Assembly: GCF_049800955.1 (NCBI RefSeq)
Contig: NZ_JBNAGA010000001.1
Coordinates: forward strand, 62,001-126,000
Source: JAKVBH01 sp049800955
Lineage (GTDB): Bacteria > Pseudomonadota > Alphaproteobacteria > Rhodobacterales > Rhodobacteraceae
Direction of reading: 5' to 3'
Length of the DNA: 64,000 nt
In this document: one piece after another, positions 25,867 to 34,379 of the stretch
Numbering within the stretch: position 1 is the stretch's first letter
How the letters are laid out: every line of letters begins with the position of its first letter
Notes under the pieces: generated by a model
What the model was told of the DNA's origin: nothing
What the model saw: only the letters and a program-made list of their open reading frames with translations
The model's database searches: none
Position numbers and translations under genes: made by a program

Positions 25867-27619
25867 TGCCTTCCATCCGTGCTTTGATCTGCAGGCTCAG
25901 GAATTGCGAGTAGTGCCGGGATTGATGCAGATTGCCGCCGTGCATCCACAGGTTCGGGACCTGCGTCGGCTTCCACATGTTGCGCTGCTCGCCTTCCCAG
26001 GGGCCGGGGTCCTTGGTTGTGTCCGAGCCGAGCCCCCAGCATTTGCCGAGCTGATCTGCCATCTCCTGGCCCATGAGGTCCGCGACCCAGCCGTTCATGG
26101 AATTGTATCCCGTGGCATAGACCACGAGATCAGCGTCCAGATGGGTGCCGTCGTCCAGAATGACGCCGGTTTCGTCCAGCGCGGTGACCTGTCCGCGCTT
26201 GAGCTTGATCTGGCCATCGATGATCAGCTGGCTTGCGCCTACGTCGATGTAGTAGCCAGAGCCACGGCGCAGGTATTTCATGAAAAGCCCGCTCTCGTCA
26301 TCGCCCCAGTCCAGCCAGAACCCCGCCTTCTCCAGCCCGTCGTAGAAGTCCTTGTCCTGCTCTTTCATGGCGGCATAGGCCGGGATCTGGAATTCATGCA
26401 GGATGCGGTAGGGCAGGGAGGCGAAGATGAGATCGGCTTTCTCCGTCGTCATGCCCGACGCGACCGCGCGCTCGGAATAGAGATCGCCCAGGGCCACCTC
26501 CATCAAGGTCTCGGAGCGCACGATATGGGTTGAGGAGCGCTGCACCATCGTCACATCCGCATCGCCTTCCCAGAGTGCGGCGCAAATGTCATGGGCGGAA
26601 TTGTTGGACCCCACGACAACGACCTTCTTGCCTGCCCAATTGTCGGGCCCGTCATGTTCGGAGGAGTGCTGCTGCACGCCCTGGAAGACATCCATGCCCG
26701 GAAACTCTGGCATGCGCTTTTTGCCTGACATGCCCGTGGCCATGATCAATTGCTTGGGTTTGAGGACAACCTCTTCACCATCGCGGTCAACGGTGATCGT
26801 CCAGGCGCCCGAAGCCTCATCGAAACTCGCGGATTTGGCCGTCGTGCGCGTCCAGTAATTGAGTTCCATGACCTTGGTATACATCTCGAGCCAATCGCCA
26901 ATCTTGTCCTTGGGCGAGAAGACGGGCCAGTTCTCGGGGAATTTGATGTAAGGCAGATGATCGTACCAGACCGGGTCATGCAGGCACAGCGACTTATAGC
27001 GATTGCGCCAGCTGTCGCCGGGGCGCTCGTTCTTCTCCACGATGATCGTGGGCACACCCAGTTGCCTCAGCCGCGCGCCCATGGCGATGCCGCCCTGTCC
27101 GCCGCCGATGATGACGCAATAGGGCTGCGTCTCGTAGCCCAGCTCCGCCTCCTCTTGCGCGCGTTCCTCGGCCCATGTGGTGCGGTTTTTGCCAGCGCCG
27201 TGTTTGGCGCCCATGGGACGGTTGGTCCCGGCAGGCTCTTCATGCCCTTTCAGCTCGACCATCGTGGTCAGCAAGGTCCAGATCTTGTCGCCCTTGAGGC
27301 GCACAAGGCCATAGCCGCGCGACACCTCCGTCTCGAACTCGATCCAGGCTGTTGTGATGCCGCCGTCTTCCGTGGGGATCTCGCCCTCTGCCAGCCGCCA
27401 TTGCGTGGGTTTGACATGGGGCAACTGGCTGGTGAGCATCTCGGCTACTTGCGCTTTGCCTTCGACAGTCTTGATGTTCCAGGTGAAGCTGACGAGATCG
27501 CGCCAGTAGCAATCCTCGTCAAACATCTCCGTGGCGCGGGCCACATCGCCTTGCGACAAGGCCTCCCCAAAGGCATCCAGAAATGCCTGGGTCTGATCCG
27601 TAACTGTCGTGTCGAGCAT
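25820..27619 (-). CDS. SnoaL-like/flavin-containing monooxygenase fusion
   Basis: 599 residues from ATG 27619, which follows GGGAGG; longer starts are not supported. The first ~130 residues form a SnoaL/NTF2-like domain (VTDQTQAFLDAFGEALSQGD). Then come the FAD site IIGGGQGGIAMGARLRQLG (~180), the FMO/Baeyer-Villiger-type linker, and the NADP site VVVVGSNNSAHDICAALW (~345), with ATGYNSMNGW near the C terminus. NADPH-dependent hydroxylation or N/S-oxidation of a small soluble substrate is expected; YUCCA-like enzymes share this core. The gene is divergent from preT. Its 3' end is duplicated downstream (79-bp repeat). A role in pyrimidine use is possible only by position. Confidence 0.88.
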   Translation of the reverse strand: MLDTTVTDQTQAFLDAFGEALSQGDVARATEMFDEDCYWRDLVSFTWNIKTVEGKAQVAEMLTSQLPHVKPTQWRLAEGEIPTEDGGITTAWIEFETEVSRGYGLVRLKGDKIWTLLTTMVELKGHEEPAGTNRPMGAKHGAGKNRTTWAEERAQEEAELGYETQPYCVIIGGGQGGIAMGARLRQLGVPTIIVEKNERPGDSWRNRYKSLCLHDPVWYDHLPYIKFPENWPVFSPKDKIGDWLEMYTKVMELNYWTRTTAKSASFDEASGAWTITVDRDGEEVVLKPKQLIMATGMSGKKRMPEFPGMDVFQGVQQHSSEHDGPDNWAGKKVVVVGSNNSAHDICAALWEGDADVTMVQRSSTHIVRSETLMEVALGDLYSERAVASGMTTEKADLIFASLPYRILHEFQIPAYAAMKEQDKDFYDGLEKAGFWLDWGDDESGLFMKYLRRGSGYYIDVGASQLIIDGQIKLKRGQVTALDETGVILDDGTHLDADLVVYATGYNSMNGWVADLMGQEMADQLGKCWGLGSDTTKDPGPWEGEQRNMWKPTQVPNLWMHGGNLHQSRHYSQFLSLQIKARMEGIPTPVYGLQDVHHTE

Positions 27620-28026
27620 ATTGTCCTCCCGTACCATGCCAACTTGACGCAACGTTAACACGCTCCTCGATTCGATCTAGGGCGGTGATCAGGACTTCGG
27701 GAAATTCCGCTCAACAGCTTGGCGCCAAAGCGCGGGCCTTCGCGTCCTTGAAGCCTGACGCCTTTGTCGGAGGCACCGGCTCAAAGCAGGATTTTGCCCA
27801 GAGTTTGGGCACCATGGCGGGGCCAAGACGGCGCGGGGATTTCCCCTCGGGCGTTGCATCGCAGGATCATTTCTCGGAATCGCATTACTTTTGAATGGTT
27901 TGCGCAGTCTCCGTAGCAATATGGCGCTGAGCGCAGGCGCTGTTTTTCTCCAAGTAAAAATTTTACCATCTGGTCAGGAATCAACTTCTGTGCTGGAGTG
28001 TGAGTGTCCAAAAACGGGAATCAGCC
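27620..28026. promoter_or_regulatory. Divergent intergenic region, flavin monooxygenase / preT
   Basis: About 407 bp with no supported gene. The right end holds a RutR-type operator about 50 bp before preT. Near the monooxygenase start there is CTTGACGCAACGTTAACA, whose function is unclear. A frame-length open reading of the middle has no similarity to anything I recognise. Confidence 0.5.
27962..27977. promoter_or_regulatory. RutR-type operator upstream of preT
   Basis: TTTACCATCTGGTCAG agrees with the RutR consensus TTGACCANNTGGTCAA at 12 of 14 specified positions. It lies 49 bp upstream of the preT ATG, and a RutR homologue is encoded 3.7 kb away. Confidence 0.72.
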
Positions 28027-29361
28027 ATGACCACACCCCAGCGCAGCGACGGCGTGCAGCCCGGGCGGCTCGGTCCAGCCGCTCTTGAAGACAATTTCAG
28101 CGATGCCTATCCGCCCCTCGACGCCCATGAGGCGGTGGTGGCAGCCGATAGGTGCTATTTCTGCCACGACGCGCCCTGCATCACAGCCTGTCCGACAGAG
28201 ATCGACATCCCGCTGTTTATCCGCCAGATCGCCACGGGCACGTCAGAGGCCGCGGCCCGCACCATTCTGGAGCAGAACATTCTGGGCGGTATGTGTGCCC
28301 GGGTGTGCCCCACGGAGACGCTCTGCGAAGAGGCCTGCGTGCGCGAAGCGGCGGAAGGCAAGCCGGTCGAGATTGGCAAGTTGCAGCGCCATGCCACGGA
28401 TACGCTGATGGCCACGGGCGCGCATCCCTTCACGCGCGCCGCGCCCACGGGCAAGACCGTGGCCGTTGTCGGCGCCGGACCCGCCGGGATGGCCTGCGCG
28501 CACAGGCTGGCGATGCACGGCCACAACGTCGTGATGTTCGAGGCCCGCGCCAAAGGGGGCGGTCTCAACGAATTTGGCATTGCCGCCTACAAATCGACCG
28601 ACGACTTCGCGCAGCGCGAGCTGGACTGGTTGCTCCAGATCGGCGGGATCGAGATGCGCTACAATGCGCGGCTCGGCCAGGAGATCACGCTGGACAGCCT
28701 GCGCGCGGAATATGATGCCGTGTTTCTCGGCATGGGGCTTGCTGGCGTGAATGCGCTTGGCGTCCCGGGAGAAGACAAATCCCATGCGACCGATGCGGTT
28801 GAGTTCATCTCCGAGCTGCGTCAGGCCAGCGATCTTGCCACGCTTCCCGTGGGCCGCAGGGTCGTTGTGATCGGTGGCGGGATGACGGCCATCGACGCAG
28901 GTGTGCAGTCCAAATTGCTCGGGGCGGAGGAGGTTACGATCGTCTACCGCCGGGGCCAAGACGCCATGGGCGCCTCCGCCAAGGAACAGCAACATGCGCA
29001 GAAAAAAGGCGTGCGTCTGATCTGCAATGCAGCACCTGTCGGTGTGGAAGGCAATGGCAGCCTCACTGGCGTGACCTTCGCCTATACCGAAACGGTGGAT
29101 GGGGCGCTTGTGATGACGGATGACACCTTCACCCTGCCCGCAGATCAGGTCTTCAAGGCGATTGGCCAAACGCTCGATGGCGTGCCCGAAGGGCTCAGTC
29201 TCGATGGCCGCAAGATCGCGGTCTCGGGCACAGGCGCCACGAGCCTGAAAGGCGTCTGGGCCGGAGGCGATTGTGCCGCGGGTGGCGATGACCTCACCGT
29301 GACTGCCGTAGCCGAGGGCCGCGACGCCGCCGAAGACATTCACCGCGCCCTTATGGGCTGA
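28027..29361 (+). CDS. preT: NAD-dependent dihydropyrimidine dehydrogenase subunit PreT
   Basis: 444 residues from ATG 28027 (MTTPQRSDG); the GTG 27 nt upstream is less likely. The N-terminal domain has two [4Fe-4S]-type clusters of cysteines (CYFCHDAPCITACPTEID, ~43-60; CARVCPTETLCEEAC, ~90-105). FAD and NAD motifs follow (VVGAGPAGMACAHRLAM, ~145; VVIGGGMTAIDAG, ~285; ending with GGDCAAGGDDLTVTAVAEGR). PreT and PreA reduce uracil and thymine to dihydropyrimidines, the first step of reductive degradation, and PreA is the next gene at 93 bp. A RutR site lies in front. Confidence 0.94.
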   Translation: MTTPQRSDGVQPGRLGPAALEDNFSDAYPPLDAHEAVVAADRCYFCHDAPCITACPTEIDIPLFIRQIATGTSEAAARTILEQNILGGMCARVCPTETLCEEACVREAAEGKPVEIGKLQRHATDTLMATGAHPFTRAAPTGKTVAVVGAGPAGMACAHRLAMHGHNVVMFEARAKGGGLNEFGIAAYKSTDDFAQRELDWLLQIGGIEMRYNARLGQEITLDSLRAEYDAVFLGMGLAGVNALGVPGEDKSHATDAVEFISELRQASDLATLPVGRRVVVIGGGMTAIDAGVQSKLLGAEEVTIVYRRGQDAMGASAKEQQHAQKKGVRLICNAAPVGVEGNGSLTGVTFAYTETVDGALVMTDDTFTLPADQVFKAIGQTLDGVPEGLSLDGRKIAVSGTGATSLKGVWAGGDCAAGGDDLTVTAVAEGRDAAEDIHRALMG

Positions 29362-29390
29362 CCCCGTCCTGCGACGGATCCGAAACCTCG

Positions 29391-29442
29391 CCGACCCAGC
29401 GCGCACCGACCCGGCACAAACCGACCCCGCGCAAACCGACCC
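29391..29442 (+). repeat. 15-bp tandem repeat, about 3.5 copies, just upstream of preA
   Basis: Units 29391-29405, 29406-29420 and 29421-29435, then a partial CCGACCC, follow the pattern CCGACCC(A/G/C)GC(G/A)C(A/G)(A/C)A. They lie between preT and preA and end 13 nt before the preA start next to its AGGGAG ribosome site. Confidence 0.9.
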
Positions 29443-29454
29443 AGGGAGACATCC

Positions 29455-30759
29455 ATGGCAGATCTCAGCACAGACTTTCTTGGCATCAAGAGCCCCAATC
29501 CTTTCTGGCTGGCCTCCGCGCCGCCCACCGACAAGGAATACAACGTCCGCCGCGCTTTTGAGGCCGGATGGGGCGGAGTTGTCTGGAAGACCCTTGGCGA
29601 AGAAGGCCCGCCCGTCGTCAATGTCAACGGCCCGCGCTACGGCGCGATCTGGGGGGCGGATCGTCGGCTGCTGGGGCTCAACAATATCGAATTGATCACC
29701 GACAGACCGCTGGAGGTGAACCTCGAGGAGATGGCGCGGGTCAAGGCTGATTATCCCGACCGTGCGCTGATCGCGTCCATCATGGTGCCCTGCGAAGAGC
29801 AGGCCTGGAAACGCATCCTGCCGCGCGTGGCCGAGACGGGGGCAGATGGGATTGAGCTGAATTTTGGCTGTCCGCACGGGATGAGCGAACGTGGTATGGG
29901 CTCTGCCGTGGGGCAGGTGCCGGAATATATCGAGATGGTCACGCGCTGGTGCAAACAATATTACGACCGCCCCGTCATCGTGAAGCTCACCCCCAATATC
30001 ACCGATGTCCGCTACCCCGCGCGCGCCGCGAAAAACGGGGGCGCGGATGCGGTCTCGCTCATCAACACGATCTCGTCGATCACATCCGTGAACCTCGATA
30101 CGATGAGCCCCGAACCCTCGATTGACGGCAAAGGCAGCCATGGCGGCTATTGCGGCCCCGCGGTCAAACCCATCGCGCTCAACATGGTGGCTGAAATTGC
30201 GCGCGACCCGGAGACCCATGGTCTGCCGATCTCAGGCATTGGCGGGGTCACCACATGGCGCGATGCCGCTGAATTCCTCAGCCTTGGCGCGGGCAATGTG
30301 CAGGTCTGCACCGCCGCCATGACCTATGGCTTCAAGGTGGTGCAGGAGATGATCTCCGGCTTGAGCCAATGGATGGACGAGCAGGGCTATACCTCTGTCG
30401 AACAGGTTGTGGGGCGCGCGGTGCCCAATGTGACGGATTGGCAATATCTCAACCTCAACCACGTGACGAAAGCGCGGATTGATCAGGATCTCTGCATCAA
30501 ATGCGGGCGCTGCTACGCGGCCTGCGAGGATACTTCCCATCAGGCGATTTCCATGTCTGCTGATCGGGTGTTTGACGTGAAGGATGACGAGTGCGTCGCC
30601 TGCAACCTGTGCGTCAATGTCTGCCCGGTGGAGAATTGCATCACCATGGAAACACTGCAGCCTGGTCAGGTGGACGAACGGACCGGCAAGGTTGTAGAGG
30701 AGGCCTATGCCAACTGGACAACCCACCCCAACAACCCGGGCGCCACGGCGGCTGAGTAG
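29455..30759 (+). CDS. preA: NAD-dependent dihydropyrimidine dehydrogenase subunit PreA
   Basis: 434 residues. An FMN-binding dihydroorotate-dehydrogenase-like barrel fills residues 1-325 (start MADLSTDFLGIKSPNPFW; FGCPHGMSERGMGSAVGQ). Two [4Fe-4S] ferredoxin motifs follow (CIKCGRCYAAC from C347, and CVACNLCVNVCPVENC ~383). It is the catalytic subunit of dihydropyrimidine dehydrogenase with PreT. The ATG follows AGGGAG. Its end overlaps the next gene by 53 bp if that gene starts at 30707. Confidence 0.96.
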   Translation: MADLSTDFLGIKSPNPFWLASAPPTDKEYNVRRAFEAGWGGVVWKTLGEEGPPVVNVNGPRYGAIWGADRRLLGLNNIELITDRPLEVNLEEMARVKADYPDRALIASIMVPCEEQAWKRILPRVAETGADGIELNFGCPHGMSERGMGSAVGQVPEYIEMVTRWCKQYYDRPVIVKLTPNITDVRYPARAAKNGGADAVSLINTISSITSVNLDTMSPEPSIDGKGSHGGYCGPAVKPIALNMVAEIARDPETHGLPISGIGGVTTWRDAAEFLSLGAGNVQVCTAAMTYGFKVVQEMISGLSQWMDEQGYTSVEQVVGRAVPNVTDWQYLNLNHVTKARIDQDLCIKCGRCYAACEDTSHQAISMSADRVFDVKDDECVACNLCVNVCPVENCITMETLQPGQVDERTGKVVEEAYANWTTHPNNPGATAAE

Positions 30760-31642
30760 CCTGTCCAGCGAATTGCAGGGCCATGCCGCGATGCTCAGTT
30801 TTTCGCTGCTGGTCTCGCTGAGCTTCTTCTTTGGCCATTTCATCGCGCAGGAGATCGAACCCGGCGTGTTGATGGCGCTGCGCTTCGCGTTGGCGACGGC
30901 GATGCTCTGGGGCGTGCTGCTGTGGTTTGGCGCGCGGCCGGTATGGGTCCGCTTCTGGCGCTTTGCGCTCGTGGGGGCGCTCATGGCGCTTTATTTTATA
31001 ACCATGTTTGAAGCGCTCGCGCGCACCAGCGCTGTCTCGACGGCTGCTGTGTTCACGCTCACGCCGCTGATGGCGGCGGGTTTAGGCTGGCTGATCTCGC
31101 GACAGACGACCAACATGTGGGTGCTCACCGCGCTGCTGATCGGCGGGGTAGGGGCGCTTTGGGTTATCTTTCGGGCAGATCTCGACGCGCTCTTACGCTT
31201 TGAGATCGGGACGGGCGAGGCGATCTTCTTCTTCGGTGCGCTGGCCCATGCGGCTGTCCCGGCCCTGCTGCGCAGCTATTGTCAGGACGTCACGCCGCTG
31301 CAATCCTCTTTTGGCACGACGCTGGGTGCATTGCTCGTCACCTGCGTTTACGCGGCGCCTGAGATCGTCATCACGCCATTTGCGAGTTTGTCGGCGCAGG
31401 TCTGGTGGGTCCTGGCCTATCTGGCCATCGTGACGACCGCGCTCACCTTCTTTCTGTTGCAATACGCCTCCAAAAGGCTGCCGGGCACGAAGGTCATGGC
31501 CTATACCTATCTCGTCCCGTCCTGGGTCTTGCTCTGGGACGTCTCGGTGGGCCGTTGGCCGTCGCCCATGATCCTGCTCGGGTTGGCAGCGACCTTGCTG
31601 GCCTTGCTCATGCTTCTGCGCGGCGCACGCAACGCGACGTGA
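30707..31642 (+). CDS. DMT-family (EamA) transporter
   Basis: 311 residues if the ATG at 30707, directly behind GAGGAGG, is used; an internal ATG at 30791 gives 283. Hydrophobic helices are regularly spaced in two halves of about five each, as in EamA proteins (LSFSLLVSLSFFFGHFIAQ; LVGALMALYFITMFEALARTSAVSTAAVFTLTPLMAAGLGWL; VLAYLAIVTTALTFFLLQYASKRLPGTKVMAYTYLVPSWVLLWD). These transporters move metabolites or amino acids, often outward. Its overlap with preA suggests it is part of the pyrimidine operon and could export or import a product or precursor. Convergent with rutR (3 bp gap). Confidence 0.85.
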   Translation: MPTGQPTPTTRAPRRLSSLSSELQGHAAMLSFSLLVSLSFFFGHFIAQEIEPGVLMALRFALATAMLWGVLLWFGARPVWVRFWRFALVGALMALYFITMFEALARTSAVSTAAVFTLTPLMAAGLGWLISRQTTNMWVLTALLIGGVGALWVIFRADLDALLRFEIGTGEAIFFFGALAHAAVPALLRSYCQDVTPLQSSFGTTLGALLVTCVYAAPEIVITPFASLSAQVWWVLAYLAIVTTALTFFLLQYASKRLPGTKVMAYTYLVPSWVLLWDVSVGRWPSPMILLGLAATLLALLMLLRGARNAT

Positions 31643-31645
31643 GCC

Positions 31646-32263
31646 TCAAGGCGTCAGCGCGCGAATGAAGAAATCGGTCAGATAGGCATCGGCCTCCTGA
31701 AAGAGCCGGGCCTGACGGTCGGGGCCCAGAATGGCCTGCACCTGAATGTCGAAATCCGCGTAGTGCTGCGTCATGGCCCAGATCGAGAAGATGAGATGGT
31801 GCGGGTCAATCTCGGCGATCTTGCCTGCCGCACTCCAGCTTGCAATCAGAGCCGCTTTGTCATCAACCAGCGCCTTGAGATCGCCAGACAATTGCGCCCG
31901 GGTGCGCGGCGCGCCATGCAGGATCTCGGTGGCAAAGAGCTTGCTTTCGCGCGGCATCTCCTCGCTCATGCGCAGTTTGCGCCGCATGTAGGTCAGGATG
32001 GCCTCAAGCGGATCATGCGTCTCGGACAGATCGCGCAGGGGCTGCAACCAGACCTCCAGCAGGCTTTCCAAAAGCTCCGTATAGATCGCATCCTTGCTGC
32101 CGAAGTAATAGACCACATGGGGTTTGGACATGCCGGCTTCAGCGGCGATCTTCTCCAAAGTGGCCCCACGCAGCCCATGCTTGGCAAAGACCTCGAGGGC
32201 AGCCGCCATGATGATGGCGCGTTTCTCGCGTTGAATGCGCGTTGGTTTTCGCGGGCGCGTCAT
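31646..32263 (-). CDS. rutR: TetR-family regulator, RutR-like
   Basis: 205 residues from ATG 32263. The helix-turn-helix (ATLEKIAAEAGMSKPHVVYYFGSKDAIY, ~35-62) and the C-terminal domain (ETHDPLEAILTYMRRKLRMSEEMPRESKLFATEILHGAP) match RutR, the pyrimidine-responsive repressor of E. coli, both in length and the RESKLFATEI block. RutR loses DNA binding when uracil or thymine binds. Two RutR operator-like sites nearby, one 75 bp upstream in the divergent promoter region with the amidohydrolase, fit this. It is convergent with the DMT gene. Confidence 0.9.
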   Translation of the reverse strand: MTRPRKPTRIQREKRAIIMAAALEVFAKHGLRGATLEKIAAEAGMSKPHVVYYFGSKDAIYTELLESLLEVWLQPLRDLSETHDPLEAILTYMRRKLRMSEEMPRESKLFATEILHGAPRTRAQLSGDLKALVDDKAALIASWSAAGKIAEIDPHHLIFSIWAMTQHYADFDIQVQAILGPDRQARLFQEADAYLTDFFIRALTP

Positions 32264-32337
32264 GGCTCTTTGTGCGGGTCCGTCTTGCCTATCGTCCGGG
32301 CAGGTTACATGCTCGGACGCGCAAGGCATGCAAAAAA

Positions 32338-32353
32338 CTGTCCAACTGGTCAA
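32338..32353. promoter_or_regulatory. RutR-type operator between rutR and the amidohydrolase gene
   Basis: CTGTCCAACTGGTCAA matches the consensus TTGACCANNTGGTCAA at 12 of 14 positions; the right half is perfect. A weaker element TTGACCCCGGGGCCAT (10 of 14) follows at 32360-32375. The site lies in the 188-bp divergent region and could control both genes. Confidence 0.75.
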
Positions 32354-32451
32354 AAAAAGTTGACCCCGGGGCCATGCCTGCCCCACGCTTGGTCAAACGC
32401 GTGGAATCGCGTCTGCGCGATGTCGCACGAAAAAAGACAAAGGGGGTCATC

Positions 32452-33711
32452 ATGGACGGAACCAAACCCGGCGGGCAAAACTTTCGCATCGATCCGGACC
32501 GGCTCTGGGACAGCCTCATGGAGATGGCCAAGATCGGCCCCGGTGTTGCCGGGGGCAACAATCGCCAGACCCTGACCGACGAAGACGCCGAGGGCCGCGC
32601 CCTCTTTCAGAGCTGGTGCGAAGCAGCAGGCATGACCATGGGGCTCGACACGATGGGCAACATGTTCGCCACCCGAGAGGGCACCGACCCCGACGCGCTC
32701 CCCGTCTACATGGGAAGCCATCTCGATACCCAACCCACGGGCGGCAAATATGATGGTGTGCTGGGGGTTCTTGGCGGGCTGGAAGTTATCCGCACGCTCA
32801 ACGATCTCGACATCAAGACCAAACACCCCATCGTCATCGCCAATTGGACCAACGAGGAGGGCACCCGCTTTGCCCCCGCCATGCTGTCGTCCGGCGTGTT
32901 TGCGGGTAAACATACGCAGGATTGGGCCTATGACCGCGTCGATGCCGAGGGCAAAACCTTTGGGGACGAACTCAAACGGATCGGCTGGGTCGGCGACGAA
33001 GAGGTGGGTGCGCGCAAAATGCACGCCATGTTCGAGCTGCACATCGAGCAGGGCCCCATTCTGGAGGCCGAGGGCAAGGATGTGGGTGTCGTGACCCATG
33101 GTCAGGGCCTGCGCTGGATCGAATGCACCGTGACTGGCAAGGAGAGCCACACCGGCTCGACCCCCATGGCGATGCGCAAGAACGCAGGCCGCGGCCTCGC
33201 GCTCATCACCGAGCTGGTCCACGAGATCGCCATGAAGAACCAGCCCAACGCGGTGGGCGCCATCGGTCATATCGACGTCTACCCCAATTCACGCAACATC
33301 ATCCCCGGCAAGGTCGTCTTCACCGTGGATATGCGCACGCATCTGCTCGACAAACTGAATGGTATGGTTGACGAATTCATGGCCCGCGCGCCGAAGCTCT
33401 GCGGAGAGATCGACGTGGAATTTGATTGCCACATCGTTGGCCAGTTCGATCCGCCCGCCTTTGACGAGACCTGCGTCAAAGCCGTGCGCGATGCCGCCGA
33501 AGAGCTGGGCTACAGCCATATGGACATCGTCTCCGGCGCGGGCCACGACGCCTGCTGGATCAACGATGTGGCCCCCACGGCAATGATCATGTGCCCCTGC
33601 GTGGATGGGCTGTCGCACAACGAAGCGGAAGAGATCAGCAAGGAATGGGCGCAGGCCGGGACGGACGTGCTGCTGCATGCGGTGCTGAACACGGCGGAGA
33701 TTGTCGGGTGA
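32452..33711 (+). CDS. Zn-dependent hydrolase, probable N-carbamoyl-beta-alanine amidohydrolase (beta-ureidopropionase)
   Basis: 419 residues from ATG 32452, with AAAGGGGG upstream. It belongs to the M20 HyuC/AmaB/PydC amidase group. The metal-binding pattern is visible as MGSHLDTQ (H90, D92), D101, NEEGTRFAP (E135-E136), HIEQGP (~202) and the late GAGHDACW and SHNEAE. It catalyses removal of the carbamoyl group from beta-alanine (from uracil) or beta-aminoisobutyrate (from thymine), the last step of the reductive pathway. It starts the operon with an unknown membrane protein and dihydropyrimidinase. Allantoate amidohydrolase is the alternative within the family, but context favours the pyrimidine role. 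Confidence 0.9.
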   Translation: MDGTKPGGQNFRIDPDRLWDSLMEMAKIGPGVAGGNNRQTLTDEDAEGRALFQSWCEAAGMTMGLDTMGNMFATREGTDPDALPVYMGSHLDTQPTGGKYDGVLGVLGGLEVIRTLNDLDIKTKHPIVIANWTNEEGTRFAPAMLSSGVFAGKHTQDWAYDRVDAEGKTFGDELKRIGWVGDEEVGARKMHAMFELHIEQGPILEAEGKDVGVVTHGQGLRWIECTVTGKESHTGSTPMAMRKNAGRGLALITELVHEIAMKNQPNAVGAIGHIDVYPNSRNIIPGKVVFTVDMRTHLLDKLNGMVDEFMARAPKLCGEIDVEFDCHIVGQFDPPAFDETCVKAVRDAAEELGYSHMDIVSGAGHDACWINDVAPTAMIMCPCVDGLSHNEAEEISKEWAQAGTDVLLHAVLNTAEIVG

Positions 33712-34370
33712 GCCGAGCCGCGCTTGCCTTTGGTGCGCTGCTGGCCGTCGTGGCGGCGGCGCTTCTTGCCTTTGCGGTCTACACCACGTGGCAGCGCATG
33801 CAGGTGTTGCAAAACGATGTGGATTACTACTCCGGGCGCGCAGCACAACTTGAATTCGAGAAACGCGAATTCCTCAACATCCTGAATGGTTTTGACACGC
33901 GCGACGCCTTGAGCGCTGCCGTGCAAGAGGGCGATGCCGCGACCCGCCAGGCCATTGTCGACAATCTCAATGCCAAACTCGCCGAAACGCTCGCGCCCTT
34001 TCCCAAAGGAGCCATCGTCGAGGAGGCTCTGGCGCAGATCGTGGAAGGCGCTCCGGATGTGCGCCAATCGGCCTATGACCGGATGTACATCACACTCTTT
34101 GGTTCGCTGGAGCCCACCGTCATCAACCAGCCGGTTGTTGAAGGCGCTTTCGCCACAGTCAACACGGTTGTGAGCCTGCTCACGGCGTTGGGCGGTGTGG
34201 GCTCCGGCCTCGTGTCGTTGCTTGTTTTTCTCGTGAGTGGCCGCAAACGCGATGTTGAGCGTGAGTTGCTCTCGGTTGATCTGGAAATGCGCCGCGTGGA
34301 GCTTGCCAAAGCCCAGTATGACGCGCGCGAAGCCCTCAGCTTTGCGCAGCGTCCCCCTTCGTCGTCCTAG
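33708..34370 (+). CDS. Small two-helix membrane protein of unknown function
   Basis: 220 residues from GTG 33708, which overlaps the upstream stop as GTGA. A hydrophobic helix spans about residues 5-24 and another about 155-185 (VNTVVSLLTALGGVGSGLVSLLVFLVSG). The intervening 130 residues are charged and helical; the C terminus is basic and helical. No family is recognised. The position between the amidohydrolase and dihydropyrimidinase genes, with translational coupling on one side and a 9-bp gap on the other, implies a function linked to pyrimidine catabolism. Confidence 0.7.
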   Translation: MSRAALAFGALLAVVAAALLAFAVYTTWQRMQVLQNDVDYYSGRAAQLEFEKREFLNILNGFDTRDALSAAVQEGDAATRQAIVDNLNAKLAETLAPFPKGAIVEEALAQIVEGAPDVRQSAYDRMYITLFGSLEPTVINQPVVEGAFATVNTVVSLLTALGGVGSGLVSLLVFLVSGRKRDVERELLSVDLEMRRVELAKAQYDAREALSFAQRPPSSS

Positions 34371-34379
34371 GAGAATGCC

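Noticed and set aside
28243..30219. Long minus-strand open frame (658 codons) antisense to preT and preA
   Set aside because: Caused by the GC-rich codon bias of preT/preA; histidine/arginine-rich with no recognisable family and it crosses two genes.
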